Positions 1-12,855 of a DNA stretch of 64,000 nucleotides are shown in pieces. Source of the stretch: Corticium candelabrum (Eukaryota; Porifera; Homoscleromorpha; Homosclerophorida; Plakinidae); the NCBI RefSeq assembly GCF_963422355.1, contig NC_085085.1, forward strand, positions 6,983,733 through 7,047,732. Reading direction: 5' to 3'. Numbering within the stretch: position 1 is the stretch's first letter; every line of letters begins with the position of its first letter. A program made the position numbers and the translations under genes. The notes under the pieces are model-generated. The model made no database searches and was not told the origin of the DNA. It worked only from the letters and a program-made list of their open reading frames with translations.

Positions 1-2485
1 AGTGATAAATATGGACATATTTGATGAGTTGTATTATGTATACTATAAAACCAGTACAGTAGTTGCAATAATACCAGTTCGCAAGACACAAGGCAAACAA
101 AATAATGATGCCTTATGATAAATACAACAAAAACAACAAGCAATTTCACCAGCTCATCGACCAGAAATGCAGTTTCACACATGCACAGTGAGTGACATAG
201 TCAACGGCCACATGCAAGTACCATAGGAGTGGACTTTTAAGATGCCTAGCAGATGTGCATGACTATGCATTATTTTGCTGAGTTTCAAATTAACAGGTAC
301 GACAACCAAGATAGTGTGTGTCCTAACTCATATGTGCTTATCACTATCATAGAATGTACTCATTCTGCTAATAAAGCAAAATTTACTGCTTCAACCAAAC
401 TACTGGTAAACACTTAACATAAAAATGCTCATCAAGGCTAACTGTATATTTTACCCTTAACAACACTTAATTGTTTAACAATTTGAGACCATCTACAAAA
501 TTTATGCAAATTACAGAGCCAAACCAACTAAAATTTTGATGCTTGGATATTTGGGCATGAAAACCAGACCAACCAACTAAAATGAAATTAAAACTAATGA
601 TCATGTGACATTTCGAGCACTGCCTACAAAATGTGAGATATAACAAAATGGCACTAAAACAAATGAAGATGCACTAAAGTGTAAACCCCTGGCTGCTATA
701 CAGTCAATGGTCATGTTTTACACACTAGGCAGAGCGAGTCGGTCATACAGGTCAATCGTACATCACGTGACCATCCTCACTACTGTACCCTAGCATTTCA
801 CACCTCGGGTAATGACACTGATACCGAGCATAATGCAAAAACCATTGCTACTCCACATTGAACCTTGCCAAGTCATCAATAAAATGTATGTACCAAATCA
901 ATTTACAGCAAGCATATCATTGCACAAGCACACATCACATTTCAGGCACGGATCCAGAATTTTGCAGTAGGGGTGGCCCAAAGACCTTCCAGCCTAGTCA
1001 CGCCCATTCCAACCATTAAGAAAGGCAATCCAAGTAAATGTGTTTATAGCATTGAAGCTTGCATGCTCACAAGATTAATTGCTTTGCACGTGATATTCTA
1101 AACAGCTTCGCAGATGTGATTATCAGTGACACTGGTAGGCCTTCGAGCTTAGCTGAGTGTACTCTCCTGGTAAGTAAACATTTGATCACTAAAGGCTGAA
1201 GGGCTGCCTGTCTAGGGGGTGCTACGCTGGGCCCGAACCCAGGTCCAGTGGACCACCCCATAGACCCATGCCTGCATTATTTTTATTTTTGTAAAGCTCA
1301 AAATTGGACTGGTTGAGCCTATATCTGAAAACCTGCTATGATAAGCTTGGTAACGTTTAGATAAATGACATCACACTATTTGATAAAAACCTCTCTAAAT
1401 ATCAGAACTTCATATTAGTACCTATTAAAGACAAATGAGCTAGTAGACAAAATTGTTGAAAAATAATAAATAATCTGGACATGCAAATTAGAACTATAAC
1501 TGTCATAAAAATGTCTAGAGACTTAAAATGTAAACACTAAAAAGCTGATGTGCTATAGCTACTTTAGTACTAAGAAACAAAAGCCTACTAGGTAGCACAT
1601 ACCCATTGCATGCTATGTCTGACATGACATAACACTGTACAAGTGGCATCAAATCAAACGAAAATTGAGTTTAGTGCATGTCAACTTGGCCTCACAGGTA
1701 CTAGCCAGACAACTACTGAAAAACAAAAGTTGACACTCTTAATTAAGACTAATATTTCGTCTACTCCACTCTTCAAGCAATGTGATAGATGCGGAACCCT
1801 TTACTGGACACCTAAAATTTTCTGTTCTGTCTTTTTGCATGTGCCCTCATGCACACTTTTGAAAGATAAGTACCTTCGATTCCATATTCGCAAACTACTC
1901 AGAACCCCCTTAATTTCTCCAAGCCAGAGAAACTGTATTCTAGCCAGACACACACCCTTAATTAATTATTTCGACAACTCCTACAACCGTTTGTATATCT
2001 ACGTCTAGGTGTCAAATACTCAAACCGCTTCCACGAGCAACAACGCAGATGTCAACAAACGTGCACGGCTGCACGCTCGATCTTGGAATTAATAAAAACA
2101 GTAGAATAGAGTTAGTATTGTTCTACATTCGCATTCTCTGACAATGAAGTACGGTAGGCGCAACCTCTCACCCAATGTCTGCATCCATTCTCAAGTGTTT
2201 GAAGAGTTCTCAAATACCAGACAAGAGAGACACTACAGTTCGAACACACGTGGATATACGGGAAAATGGTAGGGGTCAGTCCAAAGACTAGATCCCGGAT
2301 GCGTTTGCTTTGCTAAACTGCTAAACTAAGCTGCTTCATCGAACGTTTGAGGTCAAAGCTATGATAAACTTGAGATAAACGATTAAACTTGACAATTTAC
2401 TAGTTTGTTCACAACACTTCAAAAGAAATTGTTGCAAGACTTTTACTATCCGGGGCTCAAACTGCAGTCACGAGAGTAGCACAAG
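1..2485. other. Upstream region, no gene recognised
   Basis: AT-rich sequence with stop codons in every frame and no exon I recognise. Around 962-1262 the two ends carry a loosely matching inverted motif (AGGGGTGGCCC on the left, GGGGTGGTCC on the complement of the right end), so a decayed hAT-like miniature element is possible. The last few hundred bases should hold the promoter of the FAHD2-like gene that starts at 2486, but I see no clear TATA element or other defined site. Confidence 0.5.
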
Positions 2486-5400
2486 ATGTCCAAGCCAGTT
2501 GCTTCTAATAAAGAGACGCCGGACTCCTCAGCCAAGCGTTCAAAGAGAGGGCACCGGTTAGTTCGTTTCGAGCAGGATGGCGAACTCAAAATTGGTTTGG
2601 AGCTCAGCGATGGCGGCGATGTATTGGACATCAGAGCTATTGATCCATCGATACCTCAAGAAATGTGGCTTTTCATGCGGCAACGAGAATACGATAATGG
2701 AAAAATCGACTGGTAAGGTGCAAATTTGTTTGGAACCAAGTAGGCGTGGTTTCGCTTTAATGGGCTTGGTTTAGTTTGAATGAGGATCAGCGGGCAGTTG
2801 TAAAAAGAAGTGACATTCGTCTGAAGGCTCCATTGGATCATCCGGAGAAAATCATTTGCATAGGAATGAATTATGCAGACCACTGTACTGAGCAGAATAT
2901 TCCTATACCAAAGGAGCCTGTTATTTTCAGCAAATTTGCCAGTGCTTTGCAAGATCCGGATGAGCCAATTTATTTGGAGAACACAGAAGAGCTTGACTTT
3001 GAGGTTGAACTTGGCGTTGTGATTTCAAAATCATGCAGAAAGGTAGAGGTAAGTCAATATTTAACTGCAGAGACTATGTTATTGACATCTAATTGGTAAA
3101 GCATGAAGCTCACAGTTTTACAACATTAGTTTGCTTCTTGCTTATTGCTGTTCTCTGGGTTATACTCTGTAGTAGGCGTGGATAGAAAATAGTTCATTAT
3201 TTTTATTTAGCGAACATACACATTATTACGCATTCAGATTGATAGTTGCACTAAGCTTATAAAGTGAAAAAATTATTTGATTGGTGCATGCTTGTGTCAA
3301 CAGAATTTAAATACTATTGGGTCGAGTGTATAGCGATCTGTAAAGCTGTTCAAAATCAAGGTTTTGTGTTTTCATGTTGCATATATATCATGGGAATTAC
3401 AGTGACTCAATGAAGGTTTGTGATGTTTAATACGGTATATATGAGCTGGAGTAGGGCTATCTTCTTATGTGAGTCAGTTTGATACAATTGTAGTGCTGCT
3501 TAACATTTTTGACTTAGAGGTGTAATTGGTTGATTAATTAAGTCACTTCATTGCTTGACAGCTCTAATTTGTAGTACCTACTTGTTGCTAAACTAGAAAC
3601 CATTCTGCATCAAAGGTTTGCCTCAATATTTTTTGTGACTAATAGAGTTTAAGTTGTTTCCGTAAAGCGACTTTGTAACAATTGACCCCTTTCCAGTTCT
3701 TGGTACTTTGGTAGTAACCATATTTGGTTAGAAGCACGCCTTCACTTGCGTGCCCTGCAACTGTTCTCTTCTTTGGCAGGATCTTGTTATTTACTAAAGT
3801 GTTGACTGCTTGTTGTGTTCGTGGCTGTCGTAATTACTTGTCAGGAGAAAAGTAGCTGTAACTGCAGAAAAGTTGAGTAATCGATGGTTCCCGTCTTCTG
3901 GAGCCCAACTTTCTGTTTAGTCTCGCATAGCCAGGCCCTTCCCACCGTGTCATACTTTTGGGCAAGAAGTTCTCACCTTCACTCTGCAAGCAGATAAAAA
4001 GAAGGTAACCCAAGAACGCTGTCATATACTGTACCGTTTCACAATTCCGCTTTCCTGACATCTGAATGAGCTGCGTCACAACTAGCAAGCCACCTAGGAA
4101 GCTCTGATGCCTTGCATTTCAATGGCCTGGTGGCTAATTTAGCTCCAGGAACGTCATCTTTCATCAAACGAAGGGGATTCAGCTTTAGAAATCGCTTCTA
4201 TCCATATAGACAGTTACTACCAAACCACAGCACTCAGCATGTATACCAAATCGACAACTGGAAACCGGTCAATTACTCACATTTAGGAGGTTTTACTTTG
4301 ATATACAATGAAACATGTACTAAGCAAACACCATTGGACCTTAAATCAGTTCTTTTGCTTAATGACTTCAGATTCGTGGCCACTGTTTGCATATCCATAT
4401 TGGACAGTTAGCTGCTCAGTACTGTACAGTAGCTAACATATTGCACAACGCTTGATGCCTAGCAAATGTGGTTGTGCTAATCAGGGCCTTGTTTCCACTG
4501 CTATAGCTTCACGTTAAGACTATAACATATATTAGCTAAACCAGTTTAAGAAAGCGACTGTTTCCACCAGGGACTGGATCTGCTAGGTATGCAGACAAAT
4601 TTGTTTTGCAATAGCACAGTATTCCTGGAACAACGCTTGCTGTGATACATTGGGCTCATCTGTCACCGAGTCAGAGCAGCAGCAGTTCTCACTGAGACTC
4701 CAAAATTTAGTATCTGCGTACATGCAGTAGCTGCTGATTTCTTTCTTTCTTTGATAACGAAACCATCTTTTGACACAACCTCTTACCAAGTAGTGTAGTA
4801 GATACGACATGTCAGAGGCTGTCTTCACACGCTGCTGTCATGTGGCAGTACACCTAAGCCACTTGCTAAACCTACTACAAACCAGGTTTAGGAAAGGCAG
4901 TTTAGGTTTAGATTATGACTGGTTTAGTGCAAGTTGAAACAGGTTAATCCTTTAAACCAGTTGTTAAACTGTTTCAAGCACTAGTACAAACACGGCACAG
5001 GATCTTAGGGTAGGTGGTTACTAGAACACTTTTCACTGTAATCTCATAGTTTTACTCAAGCATTTGCTTGTTGTTGTCAATGTGCATGTCAATGTCAAGT
5101 TGGCAGACAGCATGATTTGATGAAGATTAGTAGAGAGGTTACTTCTTTGTTTCGGATGTGGTATCAATTGCAGGAGGTAATGAATGTAATTACATTCATT
5201 AGGAAAGTGAGGCAATGGATTATGTGATGGGATACACTGTTGCTCATGATGTCAGTGCACGAGACTGGCAATTGAAACGAAATGGTGGTCAATGGCTACT
5301 TGGTAAATCATTTGATACCTTTTGTCCACTTGGCCCTTGCATTGTGACGAAAGAATCAATTTCAGGTAAATTGGTTTTTGGAGTTGTTTTGTAGACTTCA

Positions 5401-6212
5401 AGTTGCTATTATAGATCCACACAATTTGGGTATTCGTTGTCGAGTAAATGGAGTGACTGTTCAAGAGTCGAACACAAGTCAGATGGTCCACAAAGTTCCA
5501 TTTTTGATTTCTTACATTTCAAAGTAGGAGGCTCTTGCATTTGGTCACTCGGTCATACGTAACTGGGCAATTATATTACACACTGTAGATTTCTGACTTT
5601 GAATTCGGGTGATCTCATTTTGACTGGTACTCCACCTGGTGTGGGCTGTTTTCGTAAACCTCCAATGTGGTTGAAAGTAAGATCATATCTTTATCTTTAT
5701 TATTATATGTTGGTGATTTATTCTTCTTGTTGGATGGTTTGTGTGTCTGCATTTTTATATATCTTTTTGGTTGGTTTCTGTACAGACCGATTTGTAGACG
5801 CAGTATGTTGATTATTATTGTAATGATTTTTGTTTTGGCAAAGATGGATATGGATGTGTGCAGTTCATGCATTATATGATGAACTGTAAATTAATTTTTG
5901 TACTGATTAGAATTTTTGTTGTGTGGTGTGGTGTAGTGGTGGTGGTGGTGATGATGATGATGATGATGATGATGTGTGTGTGTGTGTGTGTTCATGCTTG
6001 TTTGTCAATCTTGAACTGTTACATCATTCTTGAACTGCTACATCATTCCTCACAATTAAAATTGATTGATTTTCCAGTAAACAAGTAAATCTTACCATGT
6101 CCTGTTTTGTTAGGCAGGTGATGTTGTTGAGTGTGAAATTGATCAGATTGGCAGCATTCGAAACACTGTGGAGATAAGACCACACCTTCATGCAGAGAAG
6201 TTGGACAACTAA
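2486..6212 (+). CDS. FAHD2: FAHD2-like fumarylacetoacetate hydrolase domain protein (6 exons)
   Basis: Exons 2486-2712, 2775-3048, 5203-5365, 5415-5523, 5589-5676 and 6114-6212 join in phase to 319 residues; human FAHD2 proteins are about 314. Introns are GT-AG. Recognisable family blocks in order are [59 protein letters not shown], and [13 protein letters not shown] near the end. The family binds a divalent metal through acidic residues; the glutamates of DFEVEL and the aspartate of HDVSARD fit these ligands. FAH-superfamily members cleave or decarboxylate acylpyruvate-like substrates; the substrate of FAHD2 is not established, and it is usually placed in mitochondria. The start is the first ATG of the open frame. 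The N-terminal 40 residues are basic and poorly conserved, so a transit peptide is possible. Intron 2 (2.15 kb) hosts a MITE. No lesion was seen; the gene looks intact. Confidence 0.93.
4484..4997. mobile_element. MITE, family with GGCCTTGTTTCCACT ends
   Basis: Sits in intron 2 of the FAHD2-like gene. The left end reads GGCCTTGTTTCCACTGC, and the complement of the right end reads GCCGTGTTTGTACTAG. Several inner blocks built on TTTAAACCAG recur in both orientations. A related copy lies at about 19880-20170, sharing the end and the block CACCGAGTCAGA (CGCCGAGTCAGA there). No transposase is visible, so it is non-autonomous. The superfamily is not determined. Confidence 0.6.
5935..5991 (+). repeat. 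Compound microsatellite (GTG)n-(ATG)n-(TG)n
   Basis: Short runs of GTG, then ATG, then TG in the last intron of the FAHD2-like gene. Simple-sequence DNA; the cysteine/valine open frame across it is an artefact. Confidence 0.9.
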
Positions 6213-6291
6213 ATGAAGTGTGATATTGCTATACTTCACATGTTGACATGAGTTATGCATGGATCTGCTCTGCTGACATGCCATTGTTTTG

Positions 6292-6297
6292 AATAAA
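6292..6297 (+). other. Polyadenylation signal of the FAHD2-like gene
   Basis: AATAAA lies 80 bases after the stop codon at 6210-6212, a normal distance for a metazoan 3' UTR. No other AATAAA lies between the stop and this site. Confidence 0.6.
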
Positions 6298-7192
6298 ATG
6301 TTACCAATCAGTTTTATTGCAGTGTTGTAACAAATCAAGCTGGTTAAACTGAAATGAATCATTGACATCACGCATGCATACTATCTTAGAACCATGCAGC
6401 ATTAGCAATGGGCACTGGTTCACTAACCCTAGGCTAATGAAACTCTATGTAAAGACTGGTACGTGTGAGTTTTACAGCACCAAATAGTCAGGTTTATTGA
6501 ATTTGCATGCTTTATCATTACTGTGAGACAATAGATCATTAGGTTTCTCAGGCTTCCTATAGCACCACTTGCAGATAGCTGAACATGTTTTGCACCTGAC
6601 ATATGTGAATTGCAACATACATGTCAGACAGACTGCGTTCATATGCATGTCTCAAAGTGATTATGCTCTAAGCTAGCATGGCTTGCTTTTGTGATTTGGC
6701 TGTTATCGCTATGGCCACAAGCTTAATTTTGACAATTATTTTAGATAAATCTAGGAAACAGGCTATTGGCAGTTCCAGATCTTTCACTCTAGGCACTTGG
6801 GAGGTTCAAACCAAGCAGAAACTATCGTAGATTTGCTGCTTCGTTTTAGCTGAAAATCTAGCTGGTATAACACATGCACAGAGGACAAAAAACTATAATG
6901 AAACATGCCTCAGCTATTGATGTGGCTTGTGCATGGACTGAGTAATGAATAATTAGAAGTTGTTAAATAACCAAAGAGAGTACTGCAATGAATTTATAGC
7001 ATACTGTTGTTTTTGTTTGAGTGCATTATCACTAAACATTTAAACAAGATACTAGATAAAAGCAAGCTAGACAAAAGCAAGACAGTTTACAAATTCTAAA
7101 GTTTGAGCTTGTGAAAAATTCTGTCCAGCAGAAGAAGCAAACACAGCAAGACAACCATGCAGAAGCATGTGTTGGATGTCAACAGAGTTGTT

Positions 7193-9878
7193 TTATTCGA
7201 TTTGCATCTCAAATTTAATGCACACCACTTCTTCTTTTTTCTCATTCAGGAGCTGAAAGAAGACCTCCACTGGTGCCTACCCGGTACATAGAAGACACAT
7301 TAACAAATACTCATGAAACAATGTAAACATAGCTTGATTGTTGGACAACACAGGCAACTGGCACATGTATATGGATGCTTGTGCATAGTTGTCTTATATA
7401 GAACATTTTCTTACATAGAACATAGATACAGAATTTGTGATAAGTGGATGTTTATGTAAATAATTGCATTGAGATAGTTTAGTTGATGCTACTTACTATT
7501 AGGCTGCATTGTACTGTAGCTGCAAAGCTGTTTTATGCAATATTTTCTGAACCCTTGGAGCTCATTAATGAGTAGATGTTGATGGAAAATAATACATTTT
7601 TTGTTCACTACTGCTACTACTGCTACCAGGGGCATCAGAAGCAAATGTAACGTGTTTTGCCTAGTGGAAGTACTACCTGGTAGTGCTACTACTGCTACCA
7701 GGTCTCATTTTGACAGCTAAAACACTGACACTGAAAACTTGCCAGATAATCACTATGGCTCTTAAAACGGAAACTCTGAATATCGAGCAACTTGATGACC
7801 TTGAATATTTAATACGCATCACGATCTGGTAAACATATGTTAGCTATTTAATCAACTACCAAGTAACCGCTAAACAGTAAGTATATGCTTGGCTAACTGG
7901 CAAGAGTCCGTTTTTTTGAAAAGTGGTATGACCAAGACCGTGCGGCTGATGCCCTTCTGATGCCCTTCTGATGCCCCTGGCTACTGAGACTTAAAGCTGG
8001 TTCACAATATTGACGCTGACGCTCAGCTGAGCGTCAACATTAAAAACACCCCCCTTGACGCAGGCGGGATCCTTTGATGTTGATGCTGATGCTGATGCTG
8101 GAATAGGATTCATTTCTATTCCAGCGTCAGCGTCAATATTGTGAACCAAGCTGTATGATGTACTTAGAAAATCTTGCTACATAAACAGCTAAACAACTAA
8201 AAGTATACAGCTACTACTACAACTACTAACAATAATAACCAATACAGTCTTACATATGCAACTGAAAGTTTAGTTAAGGTACTTATTACTGTTACTAAAG
8301 TAAACAAATGTCAATCAAATTAAGTCACAGGTTAGAGAAGCATGCGACTCTCAGCCTCTTTTTAACGCTGGAAAACTTTCTTGACCTGTTACCACCTAAA
8401 CAAATCAAAGATAAGTTGAAAGTAGAGGCAGGAAATAGTCATGGCAGCTTGCTTCTATTTTGTTGGAAAGGAGCAATGATAATCTTTTAAGGAAAGTTTC
8501 CTGTGCCACCAATGCAAGCAAACATAAAAGGAGTAAATGATGGTTGCTCCACTTTTTGGATTTGTTCATCATACTTCCTCTTTTTTTCAAGCTCGTGTTT
8601 TTTGTAACAAGATATATGTTGGTTGTGCAATAAGACTGCATTCAGACTCGAGCATCACACAGCTCCGAAATTTCAACCTTGTTTCATCTCTAGAGCTAGT
8701 CTCTGGTGATATAACCTCTCCACTTAACAGATGCAAGAGTGGCTCAGTTTCAACATTGTAACATATTTCACTTAGCAATCAAATTGAAACAACTTGGACT
8801 TCATGACGTCTCACGGATCAATAACAGCTTGTGGGGCAAGATAGAGCATGATCAACAGAATAATCGGCTTTGCAGGCACATTGATTGACAAGATTGACGG
8901 GTTCCACCCATAGTGTAAACCTAAAGCGTCACAGAACTCTGACTTGGCCAACAAAATACATGTTGTTCAAAGATGAAGGACTGCTAACCAATTTGATGCA
9001 CTTTCTTCTTTGTAACAGTATAAACACTTGTTCTAACCTGCAGTTTTTGTCTGGTTGTCCTGCTTCTGTAGTTTGAGACTTTGTTGCTATCTATTGCTGA
9101 TGAATGGCCGGCCTCAGTAATTTCTTACGTACCACTACTACAATACTGCTATACTACCTAGACATATGGTGTATTTGGAACTATATTTACAATACTGCTA
9201 TTTACCACTACTACATTGTACTACTACATTTATACTACTATGTTGTCCACAACACTCAAAAGTAAATTTGCAAACTGATGTTAAAAGCATACAATACATT
9301 ACATTTCATATTTGCAAAATTTTCTACATGCCACATATGAGTACAGTATACTTACCGATGGAGCAAGCTTTGGAACAGGAACCATGGTAGTGTAGTATGC
9401 AAGCACACCAGCTTTGAGGGGGCACGTTATGTTAGAATTTGAGCAGGCATTAGCGTTCGGAAGGTCAAAAGGAACTAATGGCAGTATACCAAGTTTCCCA
9501 TGCACAACAGCTGTGAGATTAGTCACAGTAACACCTATATTGTGAAAATAGCACAGTGAGTACAGTTCAGAGCACAGAACTTATTAACGAATGCCACTGC
9601 AGCTTACTTGGTACAAATGTGATAAATGCTGTAGCATTGACACCTTTCTGTACTTGACAAGGTGACTTTGCACATGGATCTAGTGTAACATTCGTTGCTT
9701 TGCCATATTTGGCAGCTATTAAATAAAACACAGTTGCATTAATACCTAGGTGTTTGTATAGGTAATCAATCAACTCACGCTGATATTCTGATCCACTGCA
9801 ATGTTCAAATCCGGTAGGTCCTGGAGTAGCACAGGTTGCTTGAAAACAGCAAATAGCACCAAGAAGCAGAATCCACAT
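7193..9878 (-). CDS. NPC2: NPC2-like ML-domain sterol-binding protein, copy A (4 exons)
   Basis: Minus-strand exons 9878-9779, 9715-9608, 9534-9356 and 7276-7193 join in phase (1, 1, 0) to 156 residues; human NPC2 is 151. The protein begins with a hydrophobic signal peptide (MWILLLGAICCFQATC) and has the ML-domain cysteine pattern: HCSG, LDPCAKSPCQVQKG, NACSNSNITCPLKAG, and a final exon ending VCIKFEMQIE. NPC2 binds cholesterol in the lysosomal lumen and passes it to NPC1; invertebrate paralogues may bind other lipids and are sometimes secreted. I chose the ATG at 9878 because it starts the signal peptide. An upstream in-frame ATG at 9911 would add a short leader. Intron 3 is 2.1 kb and holds two MITEs and a LINE fragment. 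The gene faces the FAHD2-like gene tail to tail, about 1 kb apart. Confidence 0.9.
7627..7980. mobile_element. MITE with CAGGGGCATCAGAAG terminal inverted repeats
   Basis: The left end is CAGGGGCATCAGAAG and the right end is its exact complement. An extra copy of the terminal block lies just inside the right end. CAGGGG termini are typical of Tip100-like hAT elements. The expected 8-bp target duplication is not clear: the flanks share only GCTAC. Lies in intron 3 of NPC2 copy A. No transposase. Confidence 0.65.
7992..8155. mobile_element. Short MITE with about 29-bp inverted repeats
   Basis: The outer arms match almost perfectly: GGTTCACAATATTGACGCTG on the left and its complement on the right, ending in AGCTT or AGCT. 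The centre has a short GATGCT repeat. About 160 bp long, no coding capacity, immediately beside the previous MITE. The superfamily is unknown. Confidence 0.75.
8300..9080 (-). mobile_element. Degenerate LINE 3' fragment
   Basis: Read on the minus strand, the translation holds the block CACKADYSVDHALSC, a C-x-C-x7-H-x4-C zinc knuckle. It is followed by EPLLHLLSGEV and later QIQKVEQPSFTPFMF. This order is the C-terminal part of a non-LTR retrotransposon polyprotein seen in many marine invertebrates. Stops and frame changes interrupt it throughout. The reverse transcriptase proper is absent (5' truncation). It is an intron insertion in NPC2 copy A. Confidence 0.7.
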
Positions 9879-9911
9879 GGGTGCAATTAAGATTACTCTC
9901 ACCAATGTCAC

Positions 9912-11290
9912 CTGATGGCTATTTCACGTGATTTGAACCAAACTCCCACGTAAGAATCCAATCAATCATGTTAATAATTAGATAGATCAGAGTGCTAATA
10001 ATTCATAATTAAAAGCTATAATCAGCTCATGGAACACCTTCTTTACAAACTAGCGTCTACATAGCAGGTAAGGTTTTGTAATTATTAATCAATCAATTCA
10101 TCTGATCACCTTCACGTCTTATTTCAGACTCCTGATATGAATGCTATGCTGGCTTCTGAAAGCGGCTTGGTCACATATATGCGCGTGCGCAGTTTAGCCT
10201 TTCCTTGGAGTGGCCAGAATGCACACTAGAAGGCATGAAGGCAGGTAGTTGTTGGTCTGCAGATAAATGCTGGACTACAATGTATACATGACGTGTAATT
10301 GATTCTGGCCATGCAGCTGCACAACTTGTCAACGTTTGAAAGTTGAGCAATACTTGCTTCCCGAGTACTATGCAGTATGAGGTACATGTGATATTTCAAT
10401 CATATGGAAGCCACAAGTGGACACTATACTCAGGCGGGCCTGAAGATGCCATTTCACCATTAGAATGTTAGCAGACTAAAAGCAATCCATGCAGTTCTCT
10501 AGTGAAGACCATAAAGTTTTACGTACAGTCAAATGCACATATGTACCCTAGCTACACAAACCCATGTGGAGACTTACATTTGAGCAATACATGAAACACC
10601 CTTTCAACGATTGCCAAAAGTTTCATTAAATACATAAGCATTGAGACTCCAAATAGGATATCAAACTTTCACAATGAAAAGAGCACATACATGTACTCCC
10701 AGTTGAATTAATTAATTAATTAAGTTTCTACCTAGGCCCATGCGTGTGCAGTATGCCAATCATCATAGTTAACCAAAATGTATTGCCTTCTATACAATTT
10801 GCAGTGTTTTAATGTTTGAAATGTTGAGGTCACACATACAGCTATACAGTTGTAAAATTATCAACATTCTGCTGAGCTCTGCAGCTAACAGCAAAATCAC
10901 AAAAGTGAGACATACATTTTGCAACGACGTAAAATAGACTGGAGTGATTCCAAGAGCCACCTAACAAAATAAGAAAAATATAGTTGCTTCACATTTGCAA
11001 AGAACAAACTTCTTCAAACCTCAGCACTGTTGTTCTATGGTATAATCATGGTCCACGTTCTAACATAAATGGCAGCCACATAAATTTGATTTCTCTCAGT
11101 TATACCTTAAGTCATGTAAATGCAGTTAATTTTGTTGTCGGCTGTCTCTGTGTATGATTGTAGTATATCTCTACATAGTGTGATTGTCATTGTAGTGTGA
11201 TTGTCATTGTAGGGTGATTGATTGTGAGTACATGTATTCTTTGTCTGCCCTTTAGTGAGGGAACTGCACCAGGTTAGGGTGTGTAAAAAT
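9912..11290. other. Intergenic region with a short tandem repeat
   Basis: No exon recognised. At about 11176-11230 a unit close to TAGTGTGATTGTCATTG is repeated about three times in tandem. An ATTA run occurs near 10708-10720. The stretch next to 9878 should include the promoter of NPC2 copy A, but no defined element is visible. Confidence 0.5.
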
Positions 11291-11292
11291 AT

Positions 11293-12395
11293 ACTATTAT
11301 TATGTCATGCTCAACCAAATCAGTCTGGTTCATGAGGTCTCTTGTAAGCACCGGAAACAAATCTGCCTCAGAGGTGCTTAGACCATCATGGCTNNNNNNN
11401 NNNNNNNNNNNNNNNNNNNNNNNNNNNNNNNNNNNNNNNNNNNNNNNNNNNNNNNNNNNNNNNNNNNNNNNNNNNNNNNNNNNNNNNNNNNNNNNNNNNN
11501 NNNNNNNNNNNNNNNNNNNNNNNNNNNNNNNNNNNNNNNNNNNNNNNNNNNNNNNNNNNNNNNNNNNNNNNNNNNNNNNNNNNNNNNNNNNNNGTCTTAG
11601 ACCATCCAACCAAGAAGAAGCACTGTTTCTGTAAGTGCTGTAGGTTGTAATGACCTGGAATGATGTCCAGCCTTTGGGCAGTATCTGCGTACACCGTGCC
11701 CAGTGCTCCCAACACCACTGGAACAACCAATGTCTGACACTGCAACATACGGCCGATCTCCACCAGTAAGTCATTGTACTTTGCCAACTTCTCAGCATGT
11801 TTCCTGGCAATGTTGCCATCAGCGCATCAGCAAGACAGCTGATATCAATATGAAGCCAAGTGTTTGTCTTCTTATTTCTGAGGTAGATGTCAGGAGGATT
11901 GCCGATTCGCTTAGCAGTAGAAATGGCTGTATCCACAAGCCTATCAAGATAATGCCGGTACCGTCTTCTCTCCACTGGAACCTTAAAGTGTATGCCAAAT
12001 GACACAATGGATGACGGACGCCACCTGATTGTGTCGATCAGTTTAGTCCATGACTTTAGCCATCCGTGGGGTTCATGTCCACACGTGGTTTCTCAGCAAG
12101 ATGGTGATACTAACCGTGCATATAAGCCTTCCGATCCAGGACTGTTCATAAAGAGAACTGTTGCAAAAATGTGAAAACGTTTTACATCTGTCTGAGGTGC
12201 ACGTGATGGCACTACAACTTGCTGTCCCTAGTCAGATTCCTCTGCAACTGTGCAGTAAACTGAAGTGCCAGGTGTCAGATGGAATGAGGAGACCTCCTAG
12301 CATCACATTTGTGTACCATTATATGCCTAAAGAGATCAGAACTGTCACGAAGGTAACAGTCTAGCCCCACAATACAATCCTGATACGTCAACTCG
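11293..12395 (-). mobile_element. RLE-type LINE, copy 1 (3' part)
   Basis: 5'-truncated copy of the same non-LTR retrotransposon as at 13248-16442 and 16865-17751. It carries the C-terminal endonuclease region and the shared 3' end (complement of GCTCAACCAAATCAGTCTGG) followed by a TAATAAT tail. An assembly gap of 200 N lies inside it. The translation is broken by frame changes. Its 5' end abuts the 3' TAA tail of SINE copy A. Confidence 0.75.
11394..11593. other. Assembly gap (200 N)
   Basis: A run of exactly 200 unknown bases inside LINE copy 1. The round size suggests a scaffold gap of unspecified length. Open frames spanning it are not real. Confidence 0.98.
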
Positions 12396-12819
12396 ATTAT
12401 TATGTGTCGTTATGCCCCTCCATAATGGGCAAGTGGGGTCTTTACCCCCATCTGGGCGCCCACCAACCCGGCAGGTGAGCCCAGCGGGGTACATGTTTCC
12501 GTGTAGTCCATACGGCGATCAATGACTAGCCAATTCGATATAGATTGCAGGCATTACGGTGACCGCGTACTCGATACAGCACGCCTAGTGGATATCAACG
12601 ACCACCAGGAAAGCACTGGACGTCATTGTCAACGGACCGTTCGCCAGACCACAGAAACTCCCCAACGACTGAAACGAGTCATAGTCTCATGGATAAAGCT
12701 AGAGAAACATGAGAAAGAAAGACAGACAAGTTTCACAATTTACTGTCGTCACTGGGGTTTGAACCCCCAAACCATGGAGTGGTAGCCATTGTCGCTAACC
12801 ACTAAGCCACGGCGGTGAC
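12396..12819 (-). mobile_element. tRNA-derived SINE, copy A (full length)
   Basis: Read on the minus strand, the element starts with a tRNA-like head: box A is TGGCTTAGTGG and box B is GGTTCAAACCC, about 45 bases apart, both matching the RNA polymerase III consensus. A tRNA-unrelated body of about 350 bases follows, with the block GCTCACCTGCCGGGTTGG. It ends in ACGACACATAATAAT, a TAA-repeat tail. Three more copies lie within 6 kb. SINEs have no coding capacity and borrow LINE machinery. Confidence 0.88.

Positions 12820-12855
<36 letters not shown>
12820..12855. repeat. (ATT)n microsatellite between SINE copies
   Basis: About twelve ATT units. On the minus strand this is the TAA tail of SINE copy B, into which copy A appears to have inserted. 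Confidence 0.9.

Noticed and set aside
1643-2008. 121-codon open frame upstream of the FAHD2-like gene
   Set aside because: Low-complexity composition, no family resemblance and no supporting splice signals.
11274-12005. Long open frames across the N gap
   Set aside because: Unknown bases are read as open codons; the real content is a broken LINE.
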